64,000 nt of DNA, from the NCBI RefSeq assembly GCF_036248275.1, contig NZ_CP109181.1, positions 1,302,001-1,366,000 of the forward strand. The letters are read 5' to 3'. Below the pieces are notes generated by a model. That model did not search any database. It was not told the origin of the DNA and was given only the letters and a program-made list of their open reading frames with translations. Origin of the DNA: Streptomyces sp. NBC_01716 (GTDB lineage: Bacteria; Actinomycetota; Actinomycetes; Streptomycetales; Streptomycetaceae). The position numbers were made by a program, and so were the translations under genes. The first letter of the stretch is position 1. The number at the start of each line of letters is the position of its first letter. Below are positions 50,468-59,832 of the stretch, piece after piece.

Positions 50468-52666
50468 TCATGAGGCCGGGGCCGGCGGTCCGCCGGGGTC
50501 CACCCGGGTGAGCACGACCAGTTCGGCGTCGTGCCCGGCCGTCCAGTGGAACGGCAGCCCGGAATGCAGGAGATACCCGCCGCCGTACACCGTGCCGGAG
50601 GCCCCGTCCCGGTAGCGGGCCGCCGGGTCGAGTCCCCGCAGCCGCAGCCGGGCCGGGCGTCCCGGTACGAGTGGCGCGCCGTCGAGGGGACCGGTGTTCC
50701 AGGCCGTGACGACGGTGCGCGCGCCGGCGCCTCGGGCGTCCTCGTCGTACTGAACTCCGCAGGTCGGCTCGGCGGGTGAGTTCAGCAGCCGGATCTCGCC
50801 GTGGTGGACGACGTCGCGGATCTCCTTGTAGCGGGCGACCCAGCGCGCGGCCTCGGCACGCTGTTTCTCCGTCCACTTGACGATGTCGGCCCCGATGCCG
50901 AGGACGCCGGACATGGAGCTGACGAAGCGGAAGGCGAGCGAGCGGGGCCGGGGGTCGAAGACGCCGGGCGCGTCCGTCACCCACGCGCTCATGGTGTGCG
51001 GGGCGTGCGCGTGCAGATAGCCGTACTGGATCGTGAGGCGGTCGAGCGGGGCGGTGTTGTCGCTGGGCCAGAGCACGTCGGTGCGCGCGAGCGTGGCGTG
51101 GTCGATCCTGGCGCCGCCGCCCGCGCAGCCCTCGACGGTGACGTGCGGGTGCGTGCTTCGCAGATGGTCGAGTACGCGGAGGTAGCCGGCGACGTGCGCG
51201 GCGTCGAGGTCCTGGCTCTCGACGGGGCCGCCGCCGGGTCTGCCGCGTTCGGTGGGCGGGCGGTTCATGTCCCACTTGAGATAGCTGATCGCGTACGTGC
51301 CGAGCAGCCGGTCGAGGGTGGCGATGACGAAGTCCTGGACGTCGGTGCGGCCGAGGTCGAGCAGGAGCTGGTTGCGTACGAGGGTGACCGGGCGGCCGTC
51401 GACGCGGTAGACCCACTCGGGGTGTTCGGCGTGCAGGGCGGACCCGGGGCTGACCGCCTCGGGCTCCACCCAGAGCCCGAAGTCCAGCCCCAGTTCGCGT
51501 ACTTGGGAGATGAACCGGTCGAATCCGCCGGGGAACTTGGCCGGGTCGGGATACCAGTCGCCGAGGCCGCCGGTGTCGTCGTTCCGGCCGGTGAACCAGC
51601 CGTCGTCGACGACGAACAGTTCGGCCCCGATGCCGGCGGCGGCGCGCGCCAGCGCCAGTTGGCCGGCGGCCTCGACGTCGAAGCCGGTGGCCTCCCAGGA
51701 GTTGTAGAGCACCGGGCGGGGCCGGTGCAGCCGCTCACCGGAGAGACGGCGTTCGTAGCGGTGCCAGACGCGGGCGAGCCCTTCGAGTCCGTCCGGGCTG
51801 AACGCACAGGCCAGTCGCGGTGTGGTGAGCGTGGCGCCGGGCGCGAGACGTACCGCGCTCTCGTGGGGCAGCCGCCCGGCCCGTACGCGCAGGGCGCCGC
51901 CGGGCTCGGCGTCGGCGCTGATGCGCCAACCGCCGGACCATTCAAGGGCGATGCCGTAGGTGGGGGTGGCGCCCTCGGCCGGTTCGGCGGCGTCCTGGAC
52001 GGCGAGCCAGGGCGCGTACGCGTGGCCGGGAACGGCCTGGGTGCTGGCCAACTCGAAGCGGCCCCGGGTGAGTTCGAGCTGGGTGCGCTGGAACTCGTGG
52101 GACCACTGGCCGGCCAGGTAGGTGAGCCGCGCGGTGTCGGTGACGGGGATGTTCACGGCAGCCGAGTCGAAGCGTTCCAGGCGCAGTTCGGCATCTCCCG
52201 TGCAGGTCAGCTCGGTCCACCGGAGGATCACGTCGGTGCCGGGCACGGTCTCGTAGCAGAGGGCCGTGGTCAGTCCCAGGGTCTCGTCGCTGAAGACGAG
52301 GCGCAGCGCGCGCTCGCCGTCGGCGGTCGCGCCGGTGAAGCGCCAGAACACGCCGCGCTCCTCGCCGGGGCGCTGGGCGACCAGGTCGGCGCCGGTGAAC
52401 GGCCGTACCCCGTAAGGGATGTACTCGGCGGGGGATGCGTCGGCGGGGGTGATGAAGTGCGTACGGCGCGACCAGTCGAGCGGGGAGGGCCCCTGCTCGG
52501 CGCCGTGCGGGCCCCAGGCGGCGAGTTCGGCCCACCCCTCGTCGGGGGCGAGAGTGACGGCGTAGACGGTGTTCGCGGTGCGCAGCATCCACGGCGGGCG
52601 GGGCGCCCCGGCGGCGGCGCGCGGCGCGGCGTCCGGGGTGTCGTGCGGGGCGTCGTGCGGGGTCAT
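50468..52666 (-). CDS. GH36 alpha-galactosidase (cytoplasmic)
   Basis: The 732-residue enzyme has no signal peptide, so it should act on imported oligosaccharides. GH36 features are VLYNSWEATGFDV, LFVVDDGWF, LGLWVEPE-type FGLWVEPEAVSP, nucleophile aspartate in YLKWDMNRP (about residue 473) and acid/base aspartate in VLWPSDNTAP (about 535). It removes terminal alpha-galactose from raffinose- or melibiose-type sugars. The ATG at 52666 overlaps the stop of the permease gene (ATGA), so it belongs to the ABC operon. It is preceded by a histidine/aspartate/proline-rich N terminus. Confidence 0.95.
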   Translation of the reverse strand: MTPHDAPHDTPDAAPRAAAGAPRPPWMLRTANTVYAVTLAPDEGWAELAAWGPHGAEQGPSPLDWSRRTHFITPADASPAEYIPYGVRPFTGADLVAQRPGEERGVFWRFTGATADGERALRLVFSDETLGLTTALCYETVPGTDVILRWTELTCTGDAELRLERFDSAAVNIPVTDTARLTYLAGQWSHEFQRTQLELTRGRFELASTQAVPGHAYAPWLAVQDAAEPAEGATPTYGIALEWSGGWRISADAEPGGALRVRAGRLPHESAVRLAPGATLTTPRLACAFSPDGLEGLARVWHRYERRLSGERLHRPRPVLYNSWEATGFDVEAAGQLALARAAAGIGAELFVVDDGWFTGRNDDTGGLGDWYPDPAKFPGGFDRFISQVRELGLDFGLWVEPEAVSPGSALHAEHPEWVYRVDGRPVTLVRNQLLLDLGRTDVQDFVIATLDRLLGTYAISYLKWDMNRPPTERGRPGGGPVESQDLDAAHVAGYLRVLDHLRSTHPHVTVEGCAGGGARIDHATLARTDVLWPSDNTAPLDRLTIQYGYLHAHAPHTMSAWVTDAPGVFDPRPRSLAFRFVSSMSGVLGIGADIVKWTEKQRAEAARWVARYKEIRDVVHHGEIRLLNSPAEPTCGVQYDEDARGAGARTVVTAWNTGPLDGAPLVPGRPARLRLRGLDPAARYRDGASGTVYGGGYLLHSGLPFHWTAGHDAELVVLTRVDPGGPPAPAS

Positions 52667-53517
52667 TTGACCGCTCCCAGGTTGAGCCCGGCCACGAAGT
52701 GGCGCTGGAACCGCAGGAATACGGCGACGGTCGGGGCCGCCGCGATGACGGAGCCCGCCGCGATCACATTCCACATGGACACATACTGACCCTGGAGCCC
52801 GATCAGTGACGCGGTGATCGGCATCTGGCTGTCGGTCCTCAGCACCGTGATGGCCCACAGCAGATCGTTGAAGATCCAGGTGAAGGACAGGGCGCTCAGC
52901 GCCGCGAGCGCGGGTTTCGTCAGCGGCAGGACGATGCGCCAGTAGATCTGCCAGGGGCTCGCCCCGTCGATCACCGCCGCCTGCTGGATCTCCACGGGGA
53001 TGGACCGCATGAATCCGTAGAGGACGAAGACGTAGAAGCCGACGCCGAAGCCGATCTGTACGCCGATGAGCGCGTACAGCGTGTCGTACAGGCCGAGCGT
53101 CTCGCTGATACGGGAGACGGGGATGAGCAGGATCTGCGGCGGCAGCAGATTCCCGCCGAGCATGACCAGCAACAGCGTGCGGCGCAGGGGCAGTTCGTAC
53201 CGGCTCAGGGCGAAGGCGGCCATCGAGGCGAGCGCCAGGGTGGCGAGCACGGTCGGCACGGTGACCAGCATGCTGTTGATCAGGGCCCGCTGCTGGCCGC
53301 CGTCGACCCAGGCCTGGCGGAAGCCGTCGAGGGTGAAGGAGTGCGGCAGCCCGCCGAGCCCGTTGGCGGCGATGTCGTCGAACGAGCGGACGCTGGTGAC
53401 GAGTACGAGCGCGATGGGCAGCAGCCACAGCACGGACAGGGCGCCGGCGCCGAGATGGAAGCCGGCGGTCGCCAGCTTGCGGCGGGTGGCCGTGGCGGAG
53501 CCGGAGGTGGCGGACAT
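52663..53517 (-). CDS. Carbohydrate ABC transporter permease (MalG type)
   Basis: The 284-residue inner-membrane protein has about six hydrophobic segments and the EAA loop IPVEIQQAAVIDGASPWQIYWRIVLPLTKPAL, typical of MalG-type CUT1 permeases. It pairs with the permease encoded upstream. Overlapping stop/start codons with both neighbours show coupled translation. There is no ATPase gene in the block, so the shared Streptomyces ATPase MsiK is probably used. Confidence 0.94.
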   Translation of the reverse strand: MSATSGSATATRRKLATAGFHLGAGALSVLWLLPIALVLVTSVRSFDDIAANGLGGLPHSFTLDGFRQAWVDGGQQRALINSMLVTVPTVLATLALASMAAFALSRYELPLRRTLLLVMLGGNLLPPQILLIPVSRISETLGLYDTLYALIGVQIGFGVGFYVFVLYGFMRSIPVEIQQAAVIDGASPWQIYWRIVLPLTKPALAALSALSFTWIFNDLLWAITVLRTDSQMPITASLIGLQGQYVSMWNVIAAGSVIAAAPTVAVFLRFQRHFVAGLNLGAVK

Positions 53518-54470
53518 CAGTCGGCCTCCCGGAAGGCGCGGACGAGGTACGAGGCGATGACACCGAAGGCCAGCACGAAGATCACGACCGCGAGGGCGGA
53601 GCCGTATCCCAGTCGCAGCGACTGGAAGGCGGTGGAGTACATGTACGTGGAGAGCAGCTCGGACGAGTGGTACGGGCCGCCGCGGGTGAGGGCCCATACG
53701 ACGTCGAACGAGCGCAGCGAGTCGATGACGATGACCGACAGGACGACGGCGTTGACGCTGCGCAGCTGCGGCAGGGTGATGTGCCGGAACCGCTGCCAGC
53801 GGCTCGCGCCGTCGACCTTCGACGCCTCGTAGAGCACCGGGTCGATACCCTTGAGGCCGGCGATGTAGAGGATCATCACGTAGCCGATCTGGCGCCAGAG
53901 CGCGGGCACGATCACGGCGTACAGGGCGGTGTCCTGGTCGGCGAGCCAGGCGTGGGTGAGACTGCCGAGCCCGACGCTCTCCAGGGCCTGGTTGATGAGC
54001 CCGTCGGGCTGGTACATCGCCTGCCACACCAGTGCGGTGGCGACGAGGGAGAACACGACGGGCAGGAACAGCGCGGCCCGGTAGAAGCCGACGCCGCGCC
54101 GCTCCTGCTGAAGGAGCAGGGCGGCGCCGAGGCCGAGGAGCGCGGAGAGTCCGCCGAAGAGCAGCAGCCACAGGACGGTGTCGAGCACGGCGGTACGGAA
54201 GATGTCGTCGTGGAGCATCTCGCGGAAGTTGCCGAGGCCGATGAAACGCGGCGCGGAGACACCGTCCCATTCGGTCAGGGAGAGGTAGAAGCCCTGCACC
54301 GCCGGCCAGAACACCCAGAACGCCTCGGCGAGCAGGGGGACGAGGACGAAGGCGAGCACCACGGGCGGGACGCGGGTCGACCTCTTGCGCCGGGGCCCGT
54401 TGTCCTCCTTCGCCGTCCGCCGTTCCCGCTCCTCCCCCGCCACTGGGTTGCCGGTGACGACCGCCGCCAT
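53517..54470 (-). CDS. Sugar ABC transporter permease (MalF type)
   Basis: The 317-residue protein has a charged cytoplasmic N terminus (about 35 residues), then six predicted membrane segments and the EAA loop DPVLYEASKVDGASRWQRFRHITLPQL. It forms the translocation channel with the MalG-type subunit. Its stop overlaps the next start by one base, and its start follows the binding-protein stop by one base. Confidence 0.94.
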   Translation of the reverse strand: MAAVVTGNPVAGEERERRTAKEDNGPRRKRSTRVPPVVLAFVLVPLLAEAFWVFWPAVQGFYLSLTEWDGVSAPRFIGLGNFREMLHDDIFRTAVLDTVLWLLLFGGLSALLGLGAALLLQQERRGVGFYRAALFLPVVFSLVATALVWQAMYQPDGLINQALESVGLGSLTHAWLADQDTALYAVIVPALWRQIGYVMILYIAGLKGIDPVLYEASKVDGASRWQRFRHITLPQLRSVNAVVLSVIVIDSLRSFDVVWALTRGGPYHSSELLSTYMYSTAFQSLRLGYGSALAVVIFVLAFGVIASYLVRAFREAD

Positions 54471-54471
54471 C

Positions 54472-55758
54472 TCAGCGGCCCCAGATTTTCTGCGACTCGC
54501 GCTGCCAGGTGGTGAGGATGGAGCCGATCTCCTTGGGCTTGGCGAGGAAGCGGGTGAGCGCGGCGTCGGCGGGCGGCTGGAGGGCGTCGCTGGAATCGCG
54601 GTTGAAGTACTGGGTGAGTTCGGCGGCGCCCTCGATCAGCGCACGGCCCTTCTTCACCAGGGCGGTTCCGCTGTCCTTGGCGTCGGGGTGGGTCGGCAGC
54701 GCGGTGCCGGACGAGTGCTTGAGGTAGATCTCCTGCGACTCGGCGGTGGCCAGATAGCGCATCAGCTCCTTGACCTCGGTCTCGCGGCTGGTGCGGGCGC
54801 TGGCGAAGTAGCCGTCGGTGGGGGCCTCTTCGGCGACGGGGACCTTCGGGTCGATGACGGGGAAGCGGAAGAAGTCGAGGTCCTCCACCTGCTCCTTGGG
54901 GACGGAGTCGGCGAAGAAGGTGCCTATCAGCATCATTCCGGTACGGCCCTGGAGCAGGGCAGTGGTGGCGTCCTGGAAGGGCAGCGCGGTGCTGTTCGGG
55001 TCGAAGTAGGGCAGTGCCTCGCCCCAGCGGTCGAAGACCTTGCGGACCTCGGGATCGTCGAACCGGTGCTTGCCCGCGAGGAGTTCACGGTGGTAGGCGG
55101 CGCCGTTGATCCGGATGTTCAGGTAGTCGAACCAGGAGGACGCCACCCAGGGGGTGTTGCCGCCGGCACCGAGACCGATCGGCGCGACGCCCTTGCCCTT
55201 GAGGGTGTCGCAGAGGTCCAGGAACTCGTCCCAGGTCTTGGGCTCATCGACGCCCCACTTGGCGAAGTTCGACTTCCGGTAGAAGACGCCCCACCAGTAG
55301 TAGGTGGTGGGGACGAAGACCTTCTTGCCCGCCGCGGAGGTGCAGAGCTTGCTCAACGCGTCGGAGTAGCCGGTGAGTTCGGGCTTGGTCCAGAGGTCGC
55401 TGACATCGAGGAGCAGGTCTTTCGACGCGTACGACTCGGCGACCGAGCCGGGGTACCAGGTGTAGAGGTCCGGCGGGTTGGCGGAGGTGAGGTAGGTCGG
55501 CAGCTGGGTGCGGAAGGTCTCGGCGGCGACGGTGTTGAGCTTCGCCTTCGCACCGCCCTGCTTGCCGAAGTCCTCGACGACCTTTTGCATGGCGGTCTTC
55601 GCCTGCGGCGCCGAGAGGTTGGACTGGAGGGTGACGTCACCGCCCGACTCGCTCTTGCCGGTGGATCCCGAGGTAACACAGCCGCTCAGCAGCGCGGCGG
55701 CGCCGACGGCTCCGGTGCCCGCGAGGAACTGACGGCGGCCGGGTGGTGGGGTGGTCAT
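54472..55758 (-). CDS. Extracellular sugar-binding lipoprotein of the ABC importer
   Basis: The 428-residue protein has an RRQFLAG twin-arginine-like signal and a lipobox LLSGC (cysteine near residue 26), so it is anchored outside the membrane. The mature part is a CUT1-type solute-binding fold (DLYTWYPGSVAESYA, GLGAGGNTPW, ALLQGRTGMMLIGTFF). It likely captures alpha-galactosides or galactose-containing oligosaccharides, judged by the flanking GH27 and GH36 genes. AGGGAG precedes the ATG at 55758. It is the first gene of the import operon; a terminator separates it from the GH27 gene. Confidence 0.94.
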   Translation of the reverse strand: MTTPPPGRRQFLAGTGAVGAAALLSGCVTSGSTGKSESGGDVTLQSNLSAPQAKTAMQKVVEDFGKQGGAKAKLNTVAAETFRTQLPTYLTSANPPDLYTWYPGSVAESYASKDLLLDVSDLWTKPELTGYSDALSKLCTSAAGKKVFVPTTYYWWGVFYRKSNFAKWGVDEPKTWDEFLDLCDTLKGKGVAPIGLGAGGNTPWVASSWFDYLNIRINGAAYHRELLAGKHRFDDPEVRKVFDRWGEALPYFDPNSTALPFQDATTALLQGRTGMMLIGTFFADSVPKEQVEDLDFFRFPVIDPKVPVAEEAPTDGYFASARTSRETEVKELMRYLATAESQEIYLKHSSGTALPTHPDAKDSGTALVKKGRALIEGAAELTQYFNRDSSDALQPPADAALTRFLAKPKEIGSILTTWQRESQKIWGR

Positions 55759-55819
55759 GGGTGAACTCCCTGTCGGACGGTGCGGGTTGAGTGGTGCCAC
55801 GAGTGGGGGGTGGGGTGGT

Positions 55820-55858
55820 ACGGGGGCCGGCCGGAGTCGTGTCGCGGCCGGCCCCCGT
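55820..55858 (-). terminator. Terminator after the GH27 gene
   Basis: ACGGGGGCCGGCC and GGCCGGCCCCCGT form a perfect 13-pair stem around a 13-base loop, 14 bases beyond the GH27 stop. It implies that the importer operon has its own promoter in the short gap before 55758. Confidence 0.85.
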
Positions 55859-55871
55859 CATGGGCCCGGGG

Positions 55872-58085
55872 TTACGAGCCGGCCGGGACGCCCGTCTGGT
55901 GGACGCGGCCGTCGACTCCCCGGAAGGCGGTCAGCACGGTGTCGCCGGGCCCGGCGGTCGCGCCGAGCGCGCCGTCGAAGACGCCGCTCACGAACTCCGT
56001 GCGCGCCGACCAGTCGCCCCAACCACCGCCGTCGGAACCGGATCCGGTGCCGTAGGCCCGCTGCCAGAGCGTGTAGTCGCCGGCCCGTGCGTACAGCCGC
56101 ACCCCGCCGTCCACCGCGACCAGGGTCGGGCTGCCGCTGACGGTCCCGCCCAGCGACGTCCACGGCGACCAGGTGCCCGCCGTGTCCCGCACCCGCCACC
56201 ACACCGCGTCCTCGGCGGTGCGTACGGCGACATGGGTCCGGCCCGCGTCGTCCACGACGGCCGACGGCCGTCCGTACACGGTCCGGTTCTCGGGCGCGTC
56301 CAGCGAGGTCCACCCGGAACGCGGCCCGCGTGCCCGGATCTGCCCGTCCTCGTCATGGGCGAAGAGCGTCCAGCGGTCGGCGCTCTCGTACGCGACCGTG
56401 GGCGCGTCGGCGAGACTCCCGCCGAGCTTGACCCAGCGTCCCCACCGTCCGCCGTCGAAGGCGCGGTGGTAGGCGGCGCCGTCGGTGCCGCGTACGAAGA
56501 CGTCGATCCGGCCGGGCTCGCCGTCGGAGGCGTAGGCCGCGGGCTGACCGAGGATCCGGCCGTTCGTCGGGCCGCCGAGGTCGGTCGTCCGGGACGACCA
56601 GTGGCCGTCACGTCCGCTCTGCTGCCGCAGCGAACCGTCCGCGCCCCTGGTGAAAGCCGTCAGCCGGTCGCCGTCGCGTACGAGGGCGGGGCTCGCGGTG
56701 GAACGCGTACCGAGCGAGGCGCCGGGCGCGTCGTCCTGGCCGCGGAGCGTGAGGAACGCGGTGCCGTGCGCGGGGACGGTGACGGTGTACGAGCCGTTGT
56801 GCGTGCCCCGGTCGGCGCGGGCGCGCACGTCCCGTACGGCCACGTCGCCCGTCAGCCCGGCGTCCTCGAAGGTCACGGTCCGCTCCGCCGCCTTGTCCGA
56901 GCGGTTGAGGAGGACGACCGCGCGCTTGCCGGCGCCCTTGAGGGTCTTGCTGTAGACGTCGCCGGTGGAGTCGGTGGCGACGCGTACGCCCTGGATGGCG
57001 AGGGGGTCCTGGTCGACGGCGATGATCTCCGGGTTGCGCAGGGTGTCGATCATCGACTGCGGCAGGGTGCGCGGGTCGGAGCCCATGACCAGCGGCGAGC
57101 CCATCACGGCCCACATGACGAGCTGGGTGGTGGACTCCTCCTCGGTCAGCTCGTACGAGCCGTCCGCGAGCTTCCGCATCGGGATGAGGTAGTCGGGGTC
57201 GTTGTAGCGCCCCGGTCCCTGGGCCTCGGGGTGCCAGGCGTTGGCGTCCATGTTCCGCAGGACGTTGGCCCACTGGCCGGCGGAGGGGGTGCCGAAGGCG
57301 ACGTCGGTGCCGGTACGCCAGGAGTCGCCGGTCCTCGGGCCGTAGACGTACGTGTTGTGCGCGTCCTGCTCGGGGGTGTGCGGCACGCCCCAGTCGTCGG
57401 TCAGCGGGTTGCAGAGGTTGAGCAGCATCGGGCGGCCGGACTTGGCGACCGCGTCGCTGAACTCCTTGAAGGCGGGGCCCGGGTCGAGCTTCGCGGAGAT
57501 CCCGCAGAGGAAGTCGACCTTGATGGCGTCGATCTTCCAGCCGGCGAACTGCCGTGCGTCCTCGGTGTAGTGGCCCCGGCTGCCGAGCCCGCAGCTCTTG
57601 CCGCCGTCGTAGGTGCCGGCGTCGGTGTAGATGCCGGCCTTGAGTCCCCGCTTGTGCAGATACGTCACGAGGGCGGGGATGCCGGAGGGGAAGCGGCCGG
57701 GGTGCGCGGCGAGGCGGCCCTCGCTGTCGCGGGGGTCGTCGGCCTGCCAGCCGCCGTCCAGCCAGACGATGTCGTAGCCGGAGTCCCGGAGCCCGCTGCT
57801 GACGAGGTGGTCGGCGACCGACCTGACGGCCTCCTCGGTGGGGGCGCCGAGTCCGTAGTAGGTGTTCCAGCCCATGTACGGGGTGGGGGCGAGCCCGCTG
57901 TCGTAGTACTCGGGCGCGCCCTGGTCCACGGTCCCGCTATCGGTCCCGTTACCGGTCCCTGTCCTTGCGTCCTGCTGGTCGGCGGCCCGGACGGCGTCCC
58001 GGCCGTCGGCCGCCTGCGCGGAGGGCACGGCCACCGCGACAAGCGCGGCGACGACGGCGGCCACCGTGGCCCGGTGCGAAGTCAC
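55872..58085 (-). CDS. Secreted GH27 alpha-galactosidase with lectin-like propeller domain
   Basis: The 737-residue protein has a signal peptide (VAAVVAALVAVAVPSAQA). The catalytic GH27 barrel (about 65-340) has PYMGWNTYY, WLDGGWQ, nucleophile aspartate in IDAIKVDFLCG and acid/base aspartate in GRYNDPDYL. A beta-sandwich follows to about residue 440. The last 280 residues contain repeated WxSWTSLG-like and AYASDGEPGRIDVFVRGTDG blades typical of PLL-type beta-propeller lectins. It releases galactose from galactomannan or similar polymers outside the cell, feeding the ABC importer. It is divergent from the ROK repressor gene. Confidence 0.94.
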   Translation of the reverse strand: MTSHRATVAAVVAALVAVAVPSAQAADGRDAVRAADQQDARTGTGNGTDSGTVDQGAPEYYDSGLAPTPYMGWNTYYGLGAPTEEAVRSVADHLVSSGLRDSGYDIVWLDGGWQADDPRDSEGRLAAHPGRFPSGIPALVTYLHKRGLKAGIYTDAGTYDGGKSCGLGSRGHYTEDARQFAGWKIDAIKVDFLCGISAKLDPGPAFKEFSDAVAKSGRPMLLNLCNPLTDDWGVPHTPEQDAHNTYVYGPRTGDSWRTGTDVAFGTPSAGQWANVLRNMDANAWHPEAQGPGRYNDPDYLIPMRKLADGSYELTEEESTTQLVMWAVMGSPLVMGSDPRTLPQSMIDTLRNPEIIAVDQDPLAIQGVRVATDSTGDVYSKTLKGAGKRAVVLLNRSDKAAERTVTFEDAGLTGDVAVRDVRARADRGTHNGSYTVTVPAHGTAFLTLRGQDDAPGASLGTRSTASPALVRDGDRLTAFTRGADGSLRQQSGRDGHWSSRTTDLGGPTNGRILGQPAAYASDGEPGRIDVFVRGTDGAAYHRAFDGGRWGRWVKLGGSLADAPTVAYESADRWTLFAHDEDGQIRARGPRSGWTSLDAPENRTVYGRPSAVVDDAGRTHVAVRTAEDAVWWRVRDTAGTWSPWTSLGGTVSGSPTLVAVDGGVRLYARAGDYTLWQRAYGTGSGSDGGGWGDWSARTEFVSGVFDGALGATAGPGDTVLTAFRGVDGRVHQTGVPAGS

Positions 58086-58149
58086 TGATGTCTCCCGAAG
58101 GTTGGGGTCACGACGAAGACTGTCGCCGCGCGGTCCGACCCTGTCAACG

Positions 58150-58161
58150 ATTATTACTAAT
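58150..58161. promoter_or_regulatory. AT-rich motif between GH27 and ROK genes
   Basis: ATTATTACTAAT lies in an unusually AT-rich stretch (about 58147-58175) between the divergent GH27 and ROK genes. The reverse complement of the motif upstream of xylA (61062-61073) reads ATTATTAGTCAT, matching ten of twelve positions. It is a candidate ROK operator. Confidence 0.5.
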
Positions 58162-58259
58162 TTATTTTAAAAAGTGGTCGGGCAAGTGACTGGTAGGGCC
58201 AACGATCTCGTGCGACCGGCCGTCCGTCCGGATACCGATCACATAGGCTCGACGGCACT

Positions 58260-59498
58260 ATGCAGAGCAACCACACATCGCTCGGTCCCAAGGCCGACAA
58301 AGAGACGGTGCGCCGGCACAATCTGAGCCTCGTACTGCGCGCCGTACGGGACGAGGGCGAAGCGACCAGGGCCGGTGTGGCGGCGCGGGTCGGACTGACC
58401 CGGGCCGCGGTGTCGTCGCTGGTCGAGCAGTTGCTGGACAGCGGATTCCTCTCCGAGTCCGGCAAGACGTTCAGCGGACAGGCCGGGCGGCCGGGCACCG
58501 TGCTGAAGGTGACGCGGGCCGGTCCGGCCGGCATCGGCGTCGAGATCAACATCGATTACGTGTCGGTGTGCGTGGTCGACCTGTCGGGCACCGACCGCGT
58601 ACGTCTCACCGAACACCTCGACAATCGCGGCACCGCACCCGCCGAAGTCCTCGCCCGTGGCGCCCGGATCGCCGCGCGCACCCTCGACTCGGCCGCCGAG
58701 CAAGGTCTTTCACCGGTCGGGGTACAGCTCGCGCTGCCCGGTCTCGTCGCCGGGGGTGCGGTCCGCCAGGCGCCCAACCTGGGCTGGAACCAGGTGCCCG
58801 CCGAGGAGTTGTTCGCGGGGGCGCTGGCCGAGGCGCAGCCCGCCGTGCCGCCGCTGCCGGTGCGTTCGGAGAACGAGGCCAATCTGGCGGCGCTCGCCGA
58901 GCTCTGGTTCGGGGGCCTGGGCGGGATCCGCAGCTTCCTCTATCTGTCGGGGGAGATCGGTGTCGGCGGCGCGCTGGTGCTCGACGGTGAACTGCTGCGC
59001 GGCGCCAACGGGTTCGCCGGTGAGATCGGCCATGTGGTCGTCGACGCCGGCGGGCCGCTGTGCCGGTGCGGCGCGCGTGGCTGCCTTGAGCAGTACGCGG
59101 GCCAGTCGGCGCTCCTGCGCGGCGCCGGGCTCGACGAGAACGCCGGGGTGCCGGGCGTCGCGGAGCTGGAGGCCCTGGCCAGGAGCGGCGACAAACGGGC
59201 GATAGCCGCCATCGGCGAGGCCGGCCGGATGCTCGGGCGGGTCCTGTCGGGCGCGGTGAACCTCTTCGACCCCGACGCGGTGGTGCTCGGCGGGATCTAC
59301 CGGAGCCTGATGCCATGGCTTTCGCCGCCCGCCGACGGGGAGTTGACCGACCGGGTGGTCTCCGGACTGTGGCCGCACGACAGCGGCAGGCTACGCGCGT
59401 CATCCTCGGCGGGCGACGCGGCCCGGGGCGCGGCGGCACTGGTGGTCCGCGCGGTGCTGGCGGACCCGGTGGCATACGCGCACCGCACGAGCGCGTAG
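58260..59498 (+). CDS. ROK-family transcriptional repressor (XylR/NagC type)
   Basis: The 412-residue protein has an N-terminal winged helix (NLSLVLRAVRDEGEATRAGVAARVGLTRAAVSSLVEQLLDSGFL), a sugar-kinase-like ROK domain (GVGGALVLDGELLRGANGFAGEIGH) and the zinc motif CRCGARGCLEQYA (about 270-282). It has no clear kinase activity requirement. It lies between GH27 and xylAB and shares an AT-rich motif with both promoter regions, so it could repress xylose genes, galactosidase genes, or both. ATG 58260 gives a full-length protein. Confidence 0.92.
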   Translation: MQSNHTSLGPKADKETVRRHNLSLVLRAVRDEGEATRAGVAARVGLTRAAVSSLVEQLLDSGFLSESGKTFSGQAGRPGTVLKVTRAGPAGIGVEINIDYVSVCVVDLSGTDRVRLTEHLDNRGTAPAEVLARGARIAARTLDSAAEQGLSPVGVQLALPGLVAGGAVRQAPNLGWNQVPAEELFAGALAEAQPAVPPLPVRSENEANLAALAELWFGGLGGIRSFLYLSGEIGVGGALVLDGELLRGANGFAGEIGHVVVDAGGPLCRCGARGCLEQYAGQSALLRGAGLDENAGVPGVAELEALARSGDKRAIAAIGEAGRMLGRVLSGAVNLFDPDAVVLGGIYRSLMPWLSPPADGELTDRVVSGLWPHDSGRLRASSSAGDAARGAAALVVRAVLADPVAYAHRTSA

Positions 59499-59501
59499 CG
59501 C

Positions 59502-59832
59502 GAGGGTCGCGGGGCGCGGGGGTCGGGCATCGACGGAGCGCCGTCCCGGCGCGCGGGGGTCTCGTCGGCGGCCGTCGGCCCCGCTCAGGGACCGCGGACG
59601 CCGAAGCGTCGAGGAGTTCCGGCCGGAGATCGACGAACGCCGAATCCGCGCGGTCGCCCAGGGCCGCCGGGGCGGGTCCGATTTCGCCGGGCGGCGGGAG
59701 GCGTCGAGGGAACGCCCGGCCCGGGGGCGGGGTGTTCGCGGCAGGCATGACGGCGCGAAGCCCGCGGGGCGGGCCGGTGGTTGGCTCGCTCCGCGGGCTT
59801 CGTCATGTCAGGACACGGTCGTCGGTGCCGGG
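59502..59832. terminator. Gene-free gap with terminator between ROK and xylA
   Basis: No gene is visible in these 331 bases. GAAGCCCGCGG (59757-59767) and CCGCGGGCTTC (59791-59801) form an 11-pair stem with outer ATGACG/CGTCAT pairing, suited to ending both convergent transcripts. Confidence 0.65.

Noticed and set aside
50801..52789. 662-codon plus-strand frame opposite the GH36 gene
   Set aside because: It is a mirror of the GH36 coding bias with no recognisable domain or ribosome site.
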